Positions 14,224 through 22,972 of a DNA stretch of 32,668 nucleotides are shown piece after piece. The first letter of the stretch is position 1. Every line of letters begins with the position of its first letter. The translations under genes and the position numbers were made by a program. The notes beneath the pieces were generated by a model. The model saw nothing but the letters and a program-made list of their open reading frames with translations. It searched no databases and was not told where the DNA came from. Source of the stretch: Bacteroidales bacterium (GTDB taxonomy: Bacteria; Bacteroidota; Bacteroidia; Bacteroidales; WCHB1-69); the NCBI GenBank assembly GCA_017617445.1, contig JAFZWE010000048.1, positions 1 to 32,668 of the forward strand, given 5' to 3'.

Positions 14224-14970
14224 ATGCTGCATAGTTTTACAAGAAATTACAACGACCTGTCCACCGAAGCAGGTTTCCAATTTGAATTCTATTGTGATTG
14301 CTGCGGCAACGGATTCAAATCAACATTCAAAGAATCAACTACTTACAAAAGCAAAAAAAGAACTGAGGGATTAGGCAGAGGCGCTGGTCTTTTGGGAAGT
14401 TTGTTTGGAGGACGCTTTGGCAGCATCGGCAGTGTCATTGAATCAGGGGCCCACACGCTGAGCGACCGCATGGAGGAGAGAAGTCCGCAATGGCGCAAGG
14501 AGCAGGAACAGTCTTTTGACGAAGCCCAGAACGAGGTGAAGGTGCATTTCATCAAATGTCCCTCCTGCAACAAGTGGGTCTGCAAAGATTGCTGGAATGA
14601 GGAGGAGGGGCTTTGCACGGAGTGTGCCCCGCGGGAGAGCAGTTATGTAGCCAAAGCGCGGAACGAAGCCATGCGGCGCAACATTGACGAAGAGGCGCGC
14701 AACGCCACCGTATGGCACGGCAAGTTGGAAGAGAGAACCACGCTCTGTCCCCACTGCGGGAAGCCTGCCGGACAAGGAAAATTCTGCAACAACTGTGGCC
14801 AGCCGCTAAGCCTGATCAAGTGCCCGAACTGTGGTGCACAGCTTCAACCGACCACCAAATTCTGCAGTGAGTGCGGCACCCCTGTCGGTGGGAACGGACA
14901 CTGTCCTCAATGCGGGCACGAGAACGCCCCCGGCACCAAATTCTGCAGCGAATGCGGCTCTAAACTCTAA
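14224..14970 (+). CDS. Multi zinc-ribbon protein
   Basis: A 248-residue cytoplasmic protein built from zinc-binding modules. An N-terminal Cys cluster (CDCCG, from Cys24) is followed by a Gly-rich linker (about residues 48-75), a central double knuckle (KCPSCNKWVCKDCW and CTEC, about 108-135), and three tandem C-terminal zinc ribbons: CPHCGKPAGQGKFCNNCG, CPNCGAQLQPTTKFCSECG and CPQCGHENAPGTKFCSECG. The last two ribbons are near-duplicates. ATG 14224 is chosen because the longer frame begins with TTG at 14161 close to the predicted transcription start. The next gene begins three bases after its stop, so the two are surely cotranscribed. The function is unknown; such ribbon arrays mediate protein or nucleic acid contacts. 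Confidence 0.78.
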   Translation: MLHSFTRNYNDLSTEAGFQFEFYCDCCGNGFKSTFKESTTYKSKKRTEGLGRGAGLLGSLFGGRFGSIGSVIESGAHTLSDRMEERSPQWRKEQEQSFDEAQNEVKVHFIKCPSCNKWVCKDCWNEEEGLCTECAPRESSYVAKARNEAMRRNIDEEARNATVWHGKLEERTTLCPHCGKPAGQGKFCNNCGQPLSLIKCPNCGAQLQPTTKFCSECGTPVGGNGHCPQCGHENAPGTKFCSECGSKL

Positions 14971-14973
14971 CCC

Positions 14974-15978
14974 ATGCCGAACAACGCCTTTTTCACCTGC
15001 CAATTGCATAACGGCCCTGAAACCGCTGATGCCACCTGCCTCATCCTTAATGACGCACTGCAAATCAACACTTTGCAAAAGCAACTGCGGTTGGATTTCT
15101 CCGCCATACGCTCCTTCAAGCTGAAGAATTACCAGCTCCTGATAGAGACCTCCAATTCCACCGTGGGTCTGTCCGGACTGGGGCGCCAGACTGAAAACTT
15201 TTTTGAAAAGCTCTGGCTCGCCTACAACAGCCGCTGCAAAGAAGCACTCTTTATTGAAGGGCCCGTCTTGTATGAGGGGGAAGGCGATTTCATCCTCTCC
15301 GAACAAGGAGAAGCACAACAAGGACTGGCCAAGATCGCGCTCTACCCCAACTGCCTGGCCATCTATCCTCAAAACTTCAACGCCCGACGGTTCCCATTAT
15401 GCTTTTCAGAAACCCCCAACGCGGAAAGCTATCGTCTCTCCCTCAGTCTTGACACCGGAGACTTTCTACAAATCAGCCGGTTAGGAAGAAACTGCTTGGA
15501 TGTTTTTGAAAAAATATGCCACCAACGCTCCCAAATCATACAGCAGTGGAACGACCTGCACCAAGAGCTTGCAGCCCAGCTCCCCAACCGGTTAGGGGAC
15601 AATGTTGACGAATATGAACAGATGCAGCAGCTCGGCTGCCACATCATCAGTGGATTGTACACTACTGACAGCGAAGGTTTTTGGTTTGCCGGATTACACC
15701 ACGGGAAAGCCGCAGTGGAGTTGGTCTCTCAAGAGCAGACAGCCACCTACCTCTACCAATATGACAGCCCAGACGCACTGTTTGAAAGCACCTTGCGCCA
15801 TGCCATGGAAAGTGTTGCTCTGCACCGGGAAGTCATCTTTACCGATTTGTCTGACAAGCCATTATACCAAATGACCGTACAACGGAGCCGTTTTCTGCAA
15901 TTCCTCCGCGACCACAATACCGGAAGACTCATCCACAATAGCGGATGGGCTGCCGGACTGTCATCATTTTTTTCATAA
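14974..15978 (+). CDS. Unknown protein cotranscribed with the zinc-ribbon protein
   Basis: A 334-residue soluble-looking protein with no signal peptide and no membrane segment. I do not recognise a family. The composition is mixed alpha/beta and the first 120 residues alternate short strands, for instance LRLDFSAIRSFKLKNYQLLIE. It starts three bases after the zinc-ribbon gene and 23 bases before a DUF4249 lipoprotein gene, so the three share one transcript. The tight spacing suggests it works with the zinc-ribbon protein. Confidence 0.75.
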   Translation: MPNNAFFTCQLHNGPETADATCLILNDALQINTLQKQLRLDFSAIRSFKLKNYQLLIETSNSTVGLSGLGRQTENFFEKLWLAYNSRCKEALFIEGPVLYEGEGDFILSEQGEAQQGLAKIALYPNCLAIYPQNFNARRFPLCFSETPNAESYRLSLSLDTGDFLQISRLGRNCLDVFEKICHQRSQIIQQWNDLHQELAAQLPNRLGDNVDEYEQMQQLGCHIISGLYTTDSEGFWFAGLHHGKAAVELVSQEQTATYLYQYDSPDALFESTLRHAMESVALHREVIFTDLSDKPLYQMTVQRSRFLQFLRDHNTGRLIHNSGWAAGLSSFFS

Positions 15979-16001
15979 AAACACAGGATTTCATTCTATC
16001 C

Positions 16002-16955
16002 ATGACGAATTCATTAAAAACAGCACTGTTCACACTGGTTCTGCTCTCCCCCTTCATTTTCCTTTCATGCCAAAAAGAGATTGAGGTGGACATTCCCGAT
16101 TACGAGCGTAAAATCGTGATTGAAGGCAGTATTGAGAACGGGTCTCCCGCCATGGTGTTGGTCAGCAAAAGCGTGCGCTATTTTTCCACTTTAGATTTGG
16201 AAACACTGATGAACGATGTCTTCATACGAGATGCGATAGTCACTGTGGAATCATCGGATGGGGAAACGGAGCAGCTGAATTGGGAGTATTGTGAAGATTC
16301 TCCCGTTTATTTTGCATACGTCGGACAAATGAAAGGGAAAGCGGGACGCACCTACAAACTGCGGGTAGAGTGGAACGGACAGGTTTACACATCAGAGACC
16401 TCCATCCGGGAACCTTTCCATCTGGATTCTGCGTGGCTGGCAGTCTTGGATGAGAATGACACACTTCCCACTTCGCGCATCCAGCTGAGTGACAATCCAT
16501 CCACCAAAGACTACTACCAATTCCGGATCAAGGTCCATGGCAAGAAACTCCACGACCGTCTGTGGGTTACCAGTATGCCGGTGGCTTTTGACGACGCCAC
16601 CTTTAATGGGCAGACCGTGAACTATGAGATTCTGCGGGCCAACCCGTCCGCTCTGTTTGCAGCCACCATGAGCGAAGAGGAACAGAGGGAATATTACCGG
16701 CTCACGTACCGAAGGGGGGACACCATCTATCTGAAAACCTCCATGCTGGATGCGCCGGGCTTTGACTATTGGTCGGCCATGACATACGAACTGGCTATCG
16801 GACAAAATCCTTTCATGAGCCCAGCCCCCGTACCCTGCAACATCCAGGGAGAAAATGTGATTGGAGTCTGGTGTGGCTATGGTTCTACCGTGGACACCCT
16901 CTACTATTTGGAAGATGGCACCATGATTCCCTCTTCACACAATACAAGGCACTGA
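16002..16955 (+). CDS. DUF4249-family lipoprotein
   Basis: A 317-residue lipoprotein. The signal peptide MTNSLKTALFTLVLLSPFIF ends at LSC with lipidated Cys23, followed by QKEIEVDIPDYERKIVIEGS, the typical DUF4249 opening. The middle part matches a beta-rich envelope protein. DUF4249 genes are commonly next to TonB-dependent receptor genes in Bacteroidota, and their products are thought to assist outer-membrane uptake. Here no receptor is adjacent, and the gene instead follows the zinc-ribbon pair. ATG 16002 is preferred over the longer frame because it begins the signal peptide. Confidence 0.8.
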   Translation: MTNSLKTALFTLVLLSPFIFLSCQKEIEVDIPDYERKIVIEGSIENGSPAMVLVSKSVRYFSTLDLETLMNDVFIRDAIVTVESSDGETEQLNWEYCEDSPVYFAYVGQMKGKAGRTYKLRVEWNGQVYTSETSIREPFHLDSAWLAVLDENDTLPTSRIQLSDNPSTKDYYQFRIKVHGKKLHDRLWVTSMPVAFDDATFNGQTVNYEILRANPSALFAATMSEEEQREYYRLTYRRGDTIYLKTSMLDAPGFDYWSAMTYELAIGQNPFMSPAPVPCNIQGENVIGVWCGYGSTVDTLYYLEDGTMIPSSHNTRH

Positions 16956-16973
16956 TTCACTGTATATTTACTT

Positions 16974-18065
16974 TTACTCCCTCACCTGCAGCATTTGATG
17001 TGAGATGTTGTGGTTTGACAGAATTCGCTCAATTCGGTCCGGATCCGTGTCTGAAAGGAACACCTGTCCGAAATGTTCATCCCCGACCAAAGCGAGCAGC
17101 TTCGCAATCCGCTTCTCGTCCAATTTGTCAAAGATATCATCCAACAACAAAATGGGTTTGATTTTCTTTCTTTCAAAAACATAATCAAACTGTGACAATT
17201 TCAAAGCCAACAAGAAAGTTTTCTGCTGGCCTTGGGAGCTGTACTTCCTGACATTTTTACCGTTCATCAGGAAAAAGAAGTCATCCTTATGAATGCCGGC
17301 GCAAGTGAAGCCGGCGCGAAAATCAGCATTTCTGTTAACTTCCAACTGCTGCATCAACGGGCTTTCCTCCAGCGTGGAGTGGTAATCTATGCCCACCTCT
17401 TCGCGGCTATCAGACAGAAAGTCGTAATATTTTTGAAAAACAGGAAGGATTTGAGAAACAAAATCCCGTCGCTGCCGGAAGACATATTCTGCCGCGGGAA
17501 CAAGCTGCAGATCATAAATCTGCAACAATGAGGCATCCCAATTCCCTTGTTCAAACATCTGTTTCAGCAAGGCATTGCGCTGGGTCAACAATTTCTGATA
17601 TGAGATCAACTGGTGAAGATAGTCCTTGTCAAACTGCGAGATGTACATGTCAAAGAATTTGCGCCGCACTTCACTTCCATCATGGATCAGGTTGTTATCG
17701 GCAGGGGCCACCATGATCACTGGAAACAGACCGATATGGTCGCTCAGTCTCTCATATTCTTTTTGGTTGAGTTTCATGATTTTACGACCACCTGTCTTAA
17801 AAATGCAACTCACCTTGCGCGTACGTTCATCATCAAAGCCCACAAATTCCCCGTGCAGTGCAAAGTAATCCGCATCAAAGCGGACGGAGGGGGTGTCCTG
17901 CGTACTGAAGTAGCTCTTGCAAAATGAGAGGTAGTGTACCGCATCAAGCAAATTGGTCTTGCCACTGCCATTGTCACCCACAATGGCATTGACATTGGCA
18001 ACGAAAGAGAAATCTCCCTCTTCGTAATTCTTGAAATTAGACAGCCTCAGGCTTTGCAGATACAT
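16974..18065 (-). CDS. recF: DNA replication and repair protein RecF
   Basis: A 363-residue SMC-like ATPase that helps load RecA at gaps in single-stranded DNA. The Walker A motif is GDNGSGKT (residues 30-37), the ABC signature is YSSQGQQKTFLLALKLSQ, and Walker B is ILLLDDIFDKLDEKR. The length is that of the family. It lies last in a leftward run after hppA and the DUF362 lipoprotein gene, with a seven-base gap to the latter, so it may depend on their promoter. recF is often near dnaA and dnaN in other bacteria, but not here. Confidence 0.95.
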   Translation of the reverse strand: MYLQSLRLSNFKNYEEGDFSFVANVNAIVGDNGSGKTNLLDAVHYLSFCKSYFSTQDTPSVRFDADYFALHGEFVGFDDERTRKVSCIFKTGGRKIMKLNQKEYERLSDHIGLFPVIMVAPADNNLIHDGSEVRRKFFDMYISQFDKDYLHQLISYQKLLTQRNALLKQMFEQGNWDASLLQIYDLQLVPAAEYVFRQRRDFVSQILPVFQKYYDFLSDSREEVGIDYHSTLEESPLMQQLEVNRNADFRAGFTCAGIHKDDFFFLMNGKNVRKYSSQGQQKTFLLALKLSQFDYVFERKKIKPILLLDDIFDKLDEKRIAKLLALVGDEHFGQVFLSDTDPDRIERILSNHNISHQMLQVRE

Positions 18066-18072
18066 TTCCCGA

Positions 18073-19230
18073 TTATTTCAAGGCATCCTCCAAAGAGATG
18101 CGTTGGCCTGTAGTGACATCAATAAGGACGAACTTGGTGGTTCCCATGCCTAATTTCTCAGCATATTTGATTTGTGCCAAACCGCTCACACCGTTCACGT
18201 CAAGGAAGGCGTCTTCAGTCTTCTGTTTCATGGCGGTCAGCAGGTGGCAGACATAGTCCACAGCCACGATATCAGTGGAAGCCACTGCGCCAATGGGGTC
18301 CATGAAAGGCGCGGGGGCCATTGCCGAACAGTCGCAACTCTTTGAAATCTTATCCATGACATTGATGAAGACCATCGGTTTTTTCTCACAGAACACCTTG
18401 GCGTATTCCACCAGACGTTCCAGGAAATCCTCACCTTGAGCCCGATCGCCCTGTCCGAAAATGCCCAGTCCGCATTCGGCGATACACTTGGCACATCCCA
18501 GACACTTGGAACTGTCGATCACCGGACCGAAGTCAGTGAGTGTGATGGCGTTGGCGGGACATTGCTGCACACAACGCTGGCAGTGCACACAGCTGGAACC
18601 TTTTTTCACCGCGGGGATATTGGAGGAGTGCATGGCCATCTTGCCACCGGGAGAAGCAAAGCCCATGGACACATTCTTGATAGCCCCTCCAAAACCGGCA
18701 GAGCCATGCCCTTTAAAGTGGGAATACACAATGTACGCGTCATAATTGGCAAAATGACTGCCTGTTTTGATCTTGGTAAAATGCTTCAAGCCTGTCGCAT
18801 CATAGCACAAACCATCTGCATCATCCTCTGAATCAAGGATATCAATGGGAGCAAAAGTAAAACCATGCTCTTTCGCCAAGGCGATATGAGAATCGGTAAA
18901 GCGGCGTTTACTGACATACAGCACATTGGTCTCCACAAAAGTGGGATGGACCTTTTCCACCAGCGGACGCAGAAGTTCCGGATTGAGGAAGTTCTGGTTG
19001 CCCTCTTCGCCGAAATGCACCTTCAAACCGATTTTCCCCTCCTGCTTTACTCCCATCGCTTCATACAGCTTGAGGATGTTTTCAGGGGTAATCTCCTTGC
19101 AGAAATAGACCACCGCCTCTTTCTCTACGGGTTGTCCGTTGGTTTGAGCCTGGCTTTTCTTTTTGCAGGACACAGATGTCAAAAGAAGGGACAATACCCC
19201 AAAAAACACAAGTAACTTTTTCATTTTCAC
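18073..19230 (-). CDS. DUF362-domain 4Fe-4S protein with a lipoprotein signal peptide
   Basis: A 385-residue protein. The first 22 residues are a lipoprotein signal (MKMKKLLVFFGVLSLLLT then SVSC, lipidated Cys22). The remainder is a DUF362 domain, with the DUF362 blocks GLKVHFGEEGN, SHFKGHGSAGFGGAIKN and MGFASPGGKMAMHSS. A two-cluster ferredoxin insert lies at about 210-255: Cys214-217-220-224 and Cys243-246-249-253. Such proteins are iron-sulfur electron carriers of unsettled role. A lipidated, exported form is unusual because iron-sulfur clusters are normally assembled in the cytoplasm. M3 is an alternative start. It sits 23 bases after hppA and seven bases before recF. Confidence 0.85.
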   Translation of the reverse strand: MKMKKLLVFFGVLSLLLTSVSCKKKSQAQTNGQPVEKEAVVYFCKEITPENILKLYEAMGVKQEGKIGLKVHFGEEGNQNFLNPELLRPLVEKVHPTFVETNVLYVSKRRFTDSHIALAKEHGFTFAPIDILDSEDDADGLCYDATGLKHFTKIKTGSHFANYDAYIVYSHFKGHGSAGFGGAIKNVSMGFASPGGKMAMHSSNIPAVKKGSSCVHCQRCVQQCPANAITLTDFGPVIDSSKCLGCAKCIAECGLGIFGQGDRAQGEDFLERLVEYAKVFCEKKPMVFINVMDKISKSCDCSAMAPAPFMDPIGAVASTDIVAVDYVCHLLTAMKQKTEDAFLDVNGVSGLAQIKYAEKLGMGTTKFVLIDVTTGQRISLEDALK

Positions 19231-19253
19231 TAAAATAAATTTTCAAAAATCTT

Positions 19254-21728
19254 TTATTTCTTATCTTTTTTGATTCTCATGCCATAGAAGGATCTGTAGG
19301 CGAAAATCAAACCGATAATCAGGAAGAATGCACCGATATAGGGAGTGAAATCCGTCGATTGCGCTGCCTGCACACCCTCTCCGAGATATTCGCCAGACTC
19401 ATTCATCAGCCCTTGGGCGGTGAGTTTCATCACCACGGCGATTTCCGCGGCCAGCATACCGAACAGGGTAGAGAACTTAATGATGGGGTTCATAGCGACG
19501 GAGGAGGTATCCTTGTACGGGTCGCCCACAGTATCGCCGACCACAGTGGCCGCGTGCAGTTCCGTATTTTTCTCTTTCAAATCCACTTCCACCACCTTCT
19601 TGGCATTGTCCCATGCACCACCGGCATTGGCCATGTAAATGGCCTGGAAGAGTCCGAACACAGCGATGGAAATCAGGTATGCCACAAAGAAATTGGGATC
19701 AAAGAACGCGAAAGCGAGTGTCAGGCAGAAAATCACGGCGAAAATGTTCCACATACCCTGCTGGGCGTAGCGAGTGCATATTTTAACCACCGTTTTAGAG
19801 TCATTGATGTCTGCTTCTGTCTTGTTGAGATTGAGGTTTTTCTTGATAAATTCAACGGCCCTGTAGGCACCAGTGGTGACCGCCTGCATGGAAGCGCCAC
19901 TGAACCAGTAAATCACGGCACCGCCAGTGATGAAGCCGAGCAGAACAGGAGCATCGGTAAGGCTGAGATTGAGCAAATCGAATTTTGCCAGCATCAGGAT
20001 GATGGCAAAAATCATGGTAGTGGCTCCTACCACTGCCGTGCCAATCAGCACCGGCTTGGCAGTGGCCTTGAAGGTATTGCCCGCGCCGTCATTAGCCTCC
20101 AGGAAGTACTTGCTCTTTTCAAAATCGGGAACAAAGCCGTACTCTTTTTCAATATCGGACTTGATGGCCGGAATACTCTCAATCTGAGAGAGTTCAAATA
20201 CAGACTGGGCATTGTCGGTAACCGGTCCGTAGCTGTCCACCGCGATGGTGACCGGTCCCATGCCGAGGAAGCCAAACGCCACCAGACCGAAGGCAAAGAT
20301 AGAGTAATACGGTCCGAAAGCATCCAACCCACTGGCAGAAAAGAAGAAAGCGGCCAGCATCAAGCCAACCAGCACGATACCTTTCCAGAATGCGCTGAAA
20401 TTGCCGGCCACCATACCCGACAGGATGGTGAGGGAGGCGCCGCCCTCGCGGGAAGCCGTGACCACTTCCTGCACGTGGCGGGAATTGGAGCTGGTGAAAG
20501 CCTTGGTGAGTTCCGGGATCACTGCAGCGGCCAGAGTTCCCAAACTGATGATGGAGGCCAGTCGCCACCACATGTCAGGATCCGGATGAATGCTGCTCAG
20601 GATCGTACCCTCCGCATAGGAGAAGTTCTTGAAAAGAAGGTAGCTGATGCCAAAAGTAACCAGAATGGAAACGATGGAAGTGATCCATACCAGGGAGGAA
20701 AGCGGTGCTTCAAAATTGAAATTGCTGGCATTCTTGTACTTGGCTGTGGAAATCCAATGATTAATGCCGTAGGAGAAAATGGAGGTGAAGACCATGAGAA
20801 TACGCATGGCGAAAATCCATACAATCAAAAGTGCTTGCAATTCAGGTGAAGGGATGGAAAGGATGATGAATGAAATCAGTGCAACGCCCGTAACCCCGTA
20901 GGTTTCAAAACCGTCGGCGGTGGGTCCCACACTGTCACCGGCGTTGTCGCCCGTACAGTCGGCGATCACACCAGGATTGCGGGGGTCGTCCTCCCCGATT
21001 TTGAAGATTACCTTCATCAGGTCAGAGCCAATGTCCGCAATTTTGGTAAAGATACCGCCGGCAATACGCAAAGCGCTGGCCCCCAAAGACTCTCCGATGG
21101 CGAAGCCAATCAAACAAGCACCCGCACTTTGGGCCGGGACAAACAGCAGGATCACCAGCATCAAAATCAGCTCAATGGTAATCAGCAGCAGTCCGACGCT
21201 CATACCCGATTGCAAAGGAAGTTCCACCACCGGCCACGGTTTCCCGCGCAAGGAGGAAAAGGCAGTACGGCAGTTGGCCCACGTGTTAATGCGAATACCG
21301 AACCAAGCCACGGCATACGAACCTCCGATGCCCAACACTGTCCATAAAAGTATCAACAACACTTCCGGCAACTGCTTGTTACTCAACGCTCCAAAATAGA
21401 AACAGATCGCCACACCAATGATGGCAAACAAAATCAGCAGGAAGCGCCCCTGCTGAAGAAGGTAAGTCTTGCAAGTTTCGTAAATAGTGGAGGAAACGTT
21501 CTTCATGGAACGGTGTACGGGATTTTTCTTGATCCGGAAAGCCTGGAATAATCCAAAAACCAAACCGAGAATGACAATAATCGCACCCCATAACAACAGG
21601 GATTTTCCGGTCAGCGCACCGTTGAAAAAATTCACGGAAGTGAAATCCGGCAATTTCAGATCAGCCTCATTTGCACTCAAAAAGAAAGGACAAGAGAGCA
21701 ATGCTGACAATAACATTTTCTTTTTCAT
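19254..21728 (-). CDS. hppA: Membrane-bound ion-pumping pyrophosphatase
   Basis: An 824-residue multi-pass enzyme that couples hydrolysis of pyrophosphate to pumping H+ or Na+ across the cytoplasmic membrane. Active-site motifs of the family are kept: FTKIADIGSDL, EDDPRNPGVIAD (246-257) and GDNAGDSVGP (260-269), and the later DSYGPVTDNA. Glu213 in IGESLGASALR is a candidate gate residue. The potassium-determinant region reads GNTFKATAK with Lys554 and Ala557, where the K+-dependent class typically has Ala. About 25 residues are inserted between DSYGPVTDNA and that motif. The signal-peptide-like N-terminus (about 20 residues) is an addition. Pumped ion and potassium need are not decided by sequence. 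It heads an operon with the DUF362 gene and recF. Confidence 0.95.
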   Translation of the reverse strand: MKKKMLLSALLSCPFFLSANEADLKLPDFTSVNFFNGALTGKSLLLWGAIIVILGLVFGLFQAFRIKKNPVHRSMKNVSSTIYETCKTYLLQQGRFLLILFAIIGVAICFYFGALSNKQLPEVLLILLWTVLGIGGSYAVAWFGIRINTWANCRTAFSSLRGKPWPVVELPLQSGMSVGLLLITIELILMLVILLFVPAQSAGACLIGFAIGESLGASALRIAGGIFTKIADIGSDLMKVIFKIGEDDPRNPGVIADCTGDNAGDSVGPTADGFETYGVTGVALISFIILSIPSPELQALLIVWIFAMRILMVFTSIFSYGINHWISTAKYKNASNFNFEAPLSSLVWITSIVSILVTFGISYLLFKNFSYAEGTILSSIHPDPDMWWRLASIISLGTLAAAVIPELTKAFTSSNSRHVQEVVTASREGGASLTILSGMVAGNFSAFWKGIVLVGLMLAAFFFSASGLDAFGPYYSIFAFGLVAFGFLGMGPVTIAVDSYGPVTDNAQSVFELSQIESIPAIKSDIEKEYGFVPDFEKSKYFLEANDGAGNTFKATAKPVLIGTAVVGATTMIFAIILMLAKFDLLNLSLTDAPVLLGFITGGAVIYWFSGASMQAVTTGAYRAVEFIKKNLNLNKTEADINDSKTVVKICTRYAQQGMWNIFAVIFCLTLAFAFFDPNFFVAYLISIAVFGLFQAIYMANAGGAWDNAKKVVEVDLKEKNTELHAATVVGDTVGDPYKDTSSVAMNPIIKFSTLFGMLAAEIAVVMKLTAQGLMNESGEYLGEGVQAAQSTDFTPYIGAFFLIIGLIFAYRSFYGMRIKKDKK

Positions 21729-21789
21729 AATATAAAAAATTATTTATCAATTACTTACAATAATCAAACTTTTTTATTTTTTAAACCTA

Positions 21790-21797
21790 CAAAAATA
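21790..21797 (-). promoter_or_regulatory. -7 promoter box of hppA
   Basis: Leftward TATTTTTG matches TAnnTTTG exactly, 61 bases before the hppA start. It opposes the box at 21818-21825 in a divergent promoter region. Confidence 0.6.
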
Positions 21798-21817
21798 CAT
21801 TATTTACCAATTTATAT

Positions 21818-21825
21818 TACTTTTG
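21818..21825 (+). promoter_or_regulatory. -7 promoter box of the retropepsin-like gene
   Basis: TACTTTTG matches TAnnTTTG exactly, 22 bases before the start codon at 21848. The leader is short. Confidence 0.6.
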
Positions 21826-21847
21826 CCACCCTAAAAAAATCCACAAT

Positions 21848-22888
21848 ATGAGTAAAAATTTTTCACAGGGAAAAAAGATCTTTCAGTGCTTGTTCATGGC
21901 CCTGATTTTTTCCACAACATTGCAAGCCCAAACCATCACCACACGCGACGGAATAGAGGTCGGGGATCGGAAAATGCTCATCGACGCCTGCGTAGAGGGA
22001 ATGGGTACAGAATACATTCCCCTGGATGAAACGACAGTCCCCTCCCAAAAGGTCTGCGCCTGCTTGGTGGACATCATCATTCCCAAATTGACACTTATGG
22101 AACTGACCTTTATGGATTCCAAAGACGAGGACATGTTGGAAAAACTGCTTGACAAATACTCCAACGAACTCCTGTTCTGCCTCAAAGACGAGATCGGGAA
22201 ACTCCCAGTGGGAAAATATCTGGAAGACGAGGACGTCAGAAAACAAGCCATAGAAGAGTGTGTGGAAGGCTTCTTTGAAGAGGTGGAACACAACAGCGTC
22301 AGCACAGAGCGAGTGTACGACTACTGTTCCTGCGCAGTGGATGCCATGATCCGTCATGGATTCAGCTTCAATGAAATTTTCTCCTTGGACGATGAGTCCA
22401 GCACCGCATTCAATGAAATCATACTTTCCTGCTTGAGCCTGCTCATGAGCGATAATGAAACCTCACTGAATTCGTATAATCCATCGGACATCCAAGGCAG
22501 CGTCACGTCCATCCAAGTCCCTCTGGTCAACTACCTGAACCTGGGCTCCAAAATCAAGCTGACCATTGGCGGCATTGACCGCTACTATCTGTTTGACACA
22601 GGGGCCAGCGACCTGCTTTTGAACCAGGATTTTGCACAAGAGCTTTTCAAAAACGGCACACTCACCTTTGATGACTTTTTGGGAAAACAGGAGTACCAGC
22701 TGGCAGACGGGAGCACCATTGAAGCCCAGGTGGTAATGTTGAACAATGTCATCATCGGAGATTACACCGTCAACAACGTGAAAGTGGCCATTGTCAAGGA
22801 AGGCGGCGACCTTTGTGGCATCGGTTTTCTCAAGAAGTTCAAAAACTGGGAGATCCAAAACGGAAACACCCTCATCCTGTACAAGTAG
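21848..22888 (+). CDS. Exported retropepsin-like aspartic protease with duplicated Cys module
   Basis: A 346-residue exported protein: a signal peptide (ends near LQAQ at residue 28), two related Cys-rich modules, and a C-terminal retropepsin-like domain. The catalytic signature is LFDTGASD with Asp250, and the domain closes with the flap-to-end region CGIGFLKKFKNWEI. The modules (about 45-112 and 135-196) share CVEG, then after 22 residues CxC, then a later Cys; Cys48-70-72-111 and Cys138-160-162-195. The retropepsin part would act as a dimer or with an unknown partner; the target is not evident. The gene has its own promoter and stands apart from neighbours. Confidence 0.78.
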   Translation: MSKNFSQGKKIFQCLFMALIFSTTLQAQTITTRDGIEVGDRKMLIDACVEGMGTEYIPLDETTVPSQKVCACLVDIIIPKLTLMELTFMDSKDEDMLEKLLDKYSNELLFCLKDEIGKLPVGKYLEDEDVRKQAIEECVEGFFEEVEHNSVSTERVYDYCSCAVDAMIRHGFSFNEIFSLDDESSTAFNEIILSCLSLLMSDNETSLNSYNPSDIQGSVTSIQVPLVNYLNLGSKIKLTIGGIDRYYLFDTGASDLLLNQDFAQELFKNGTLTFDDFLGKQEYQLADGSTIEAQVVMLNNVIIGDYTVNNVKVAIVKEGGDLCGIGFLKKFKNWEIQNGNTLILYK

Positions 22889-22944
22889 GGCAGATTTTTG
22901 GAATGTATTTTCCCTATTTCTCCCTTTTGTGTCATTTTTTTGAG

Positions 22945-22952
22945 TATTTTTG
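22945..22952 (+). promoter_or_regulatory. -7 promoter box of the xseB-trmD operon
   Basis: TATTTTTG matches TAnnTTTG exactly, 20 bases before the xseB start codon. It decides the xseB start, because a longer frame would begin upstream of the box. Confidence 0.65.
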
Positions 22953-22972
22953 CAACTGAAAATCCAAAATCC

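Noticed and set aside
19359-20849. 496-codon plus-strand frame antisense to hppA
   Set aside because: It is the complement of a strongly conserved gene and its translation is low-complexity and His/Gly-rich without motifs.
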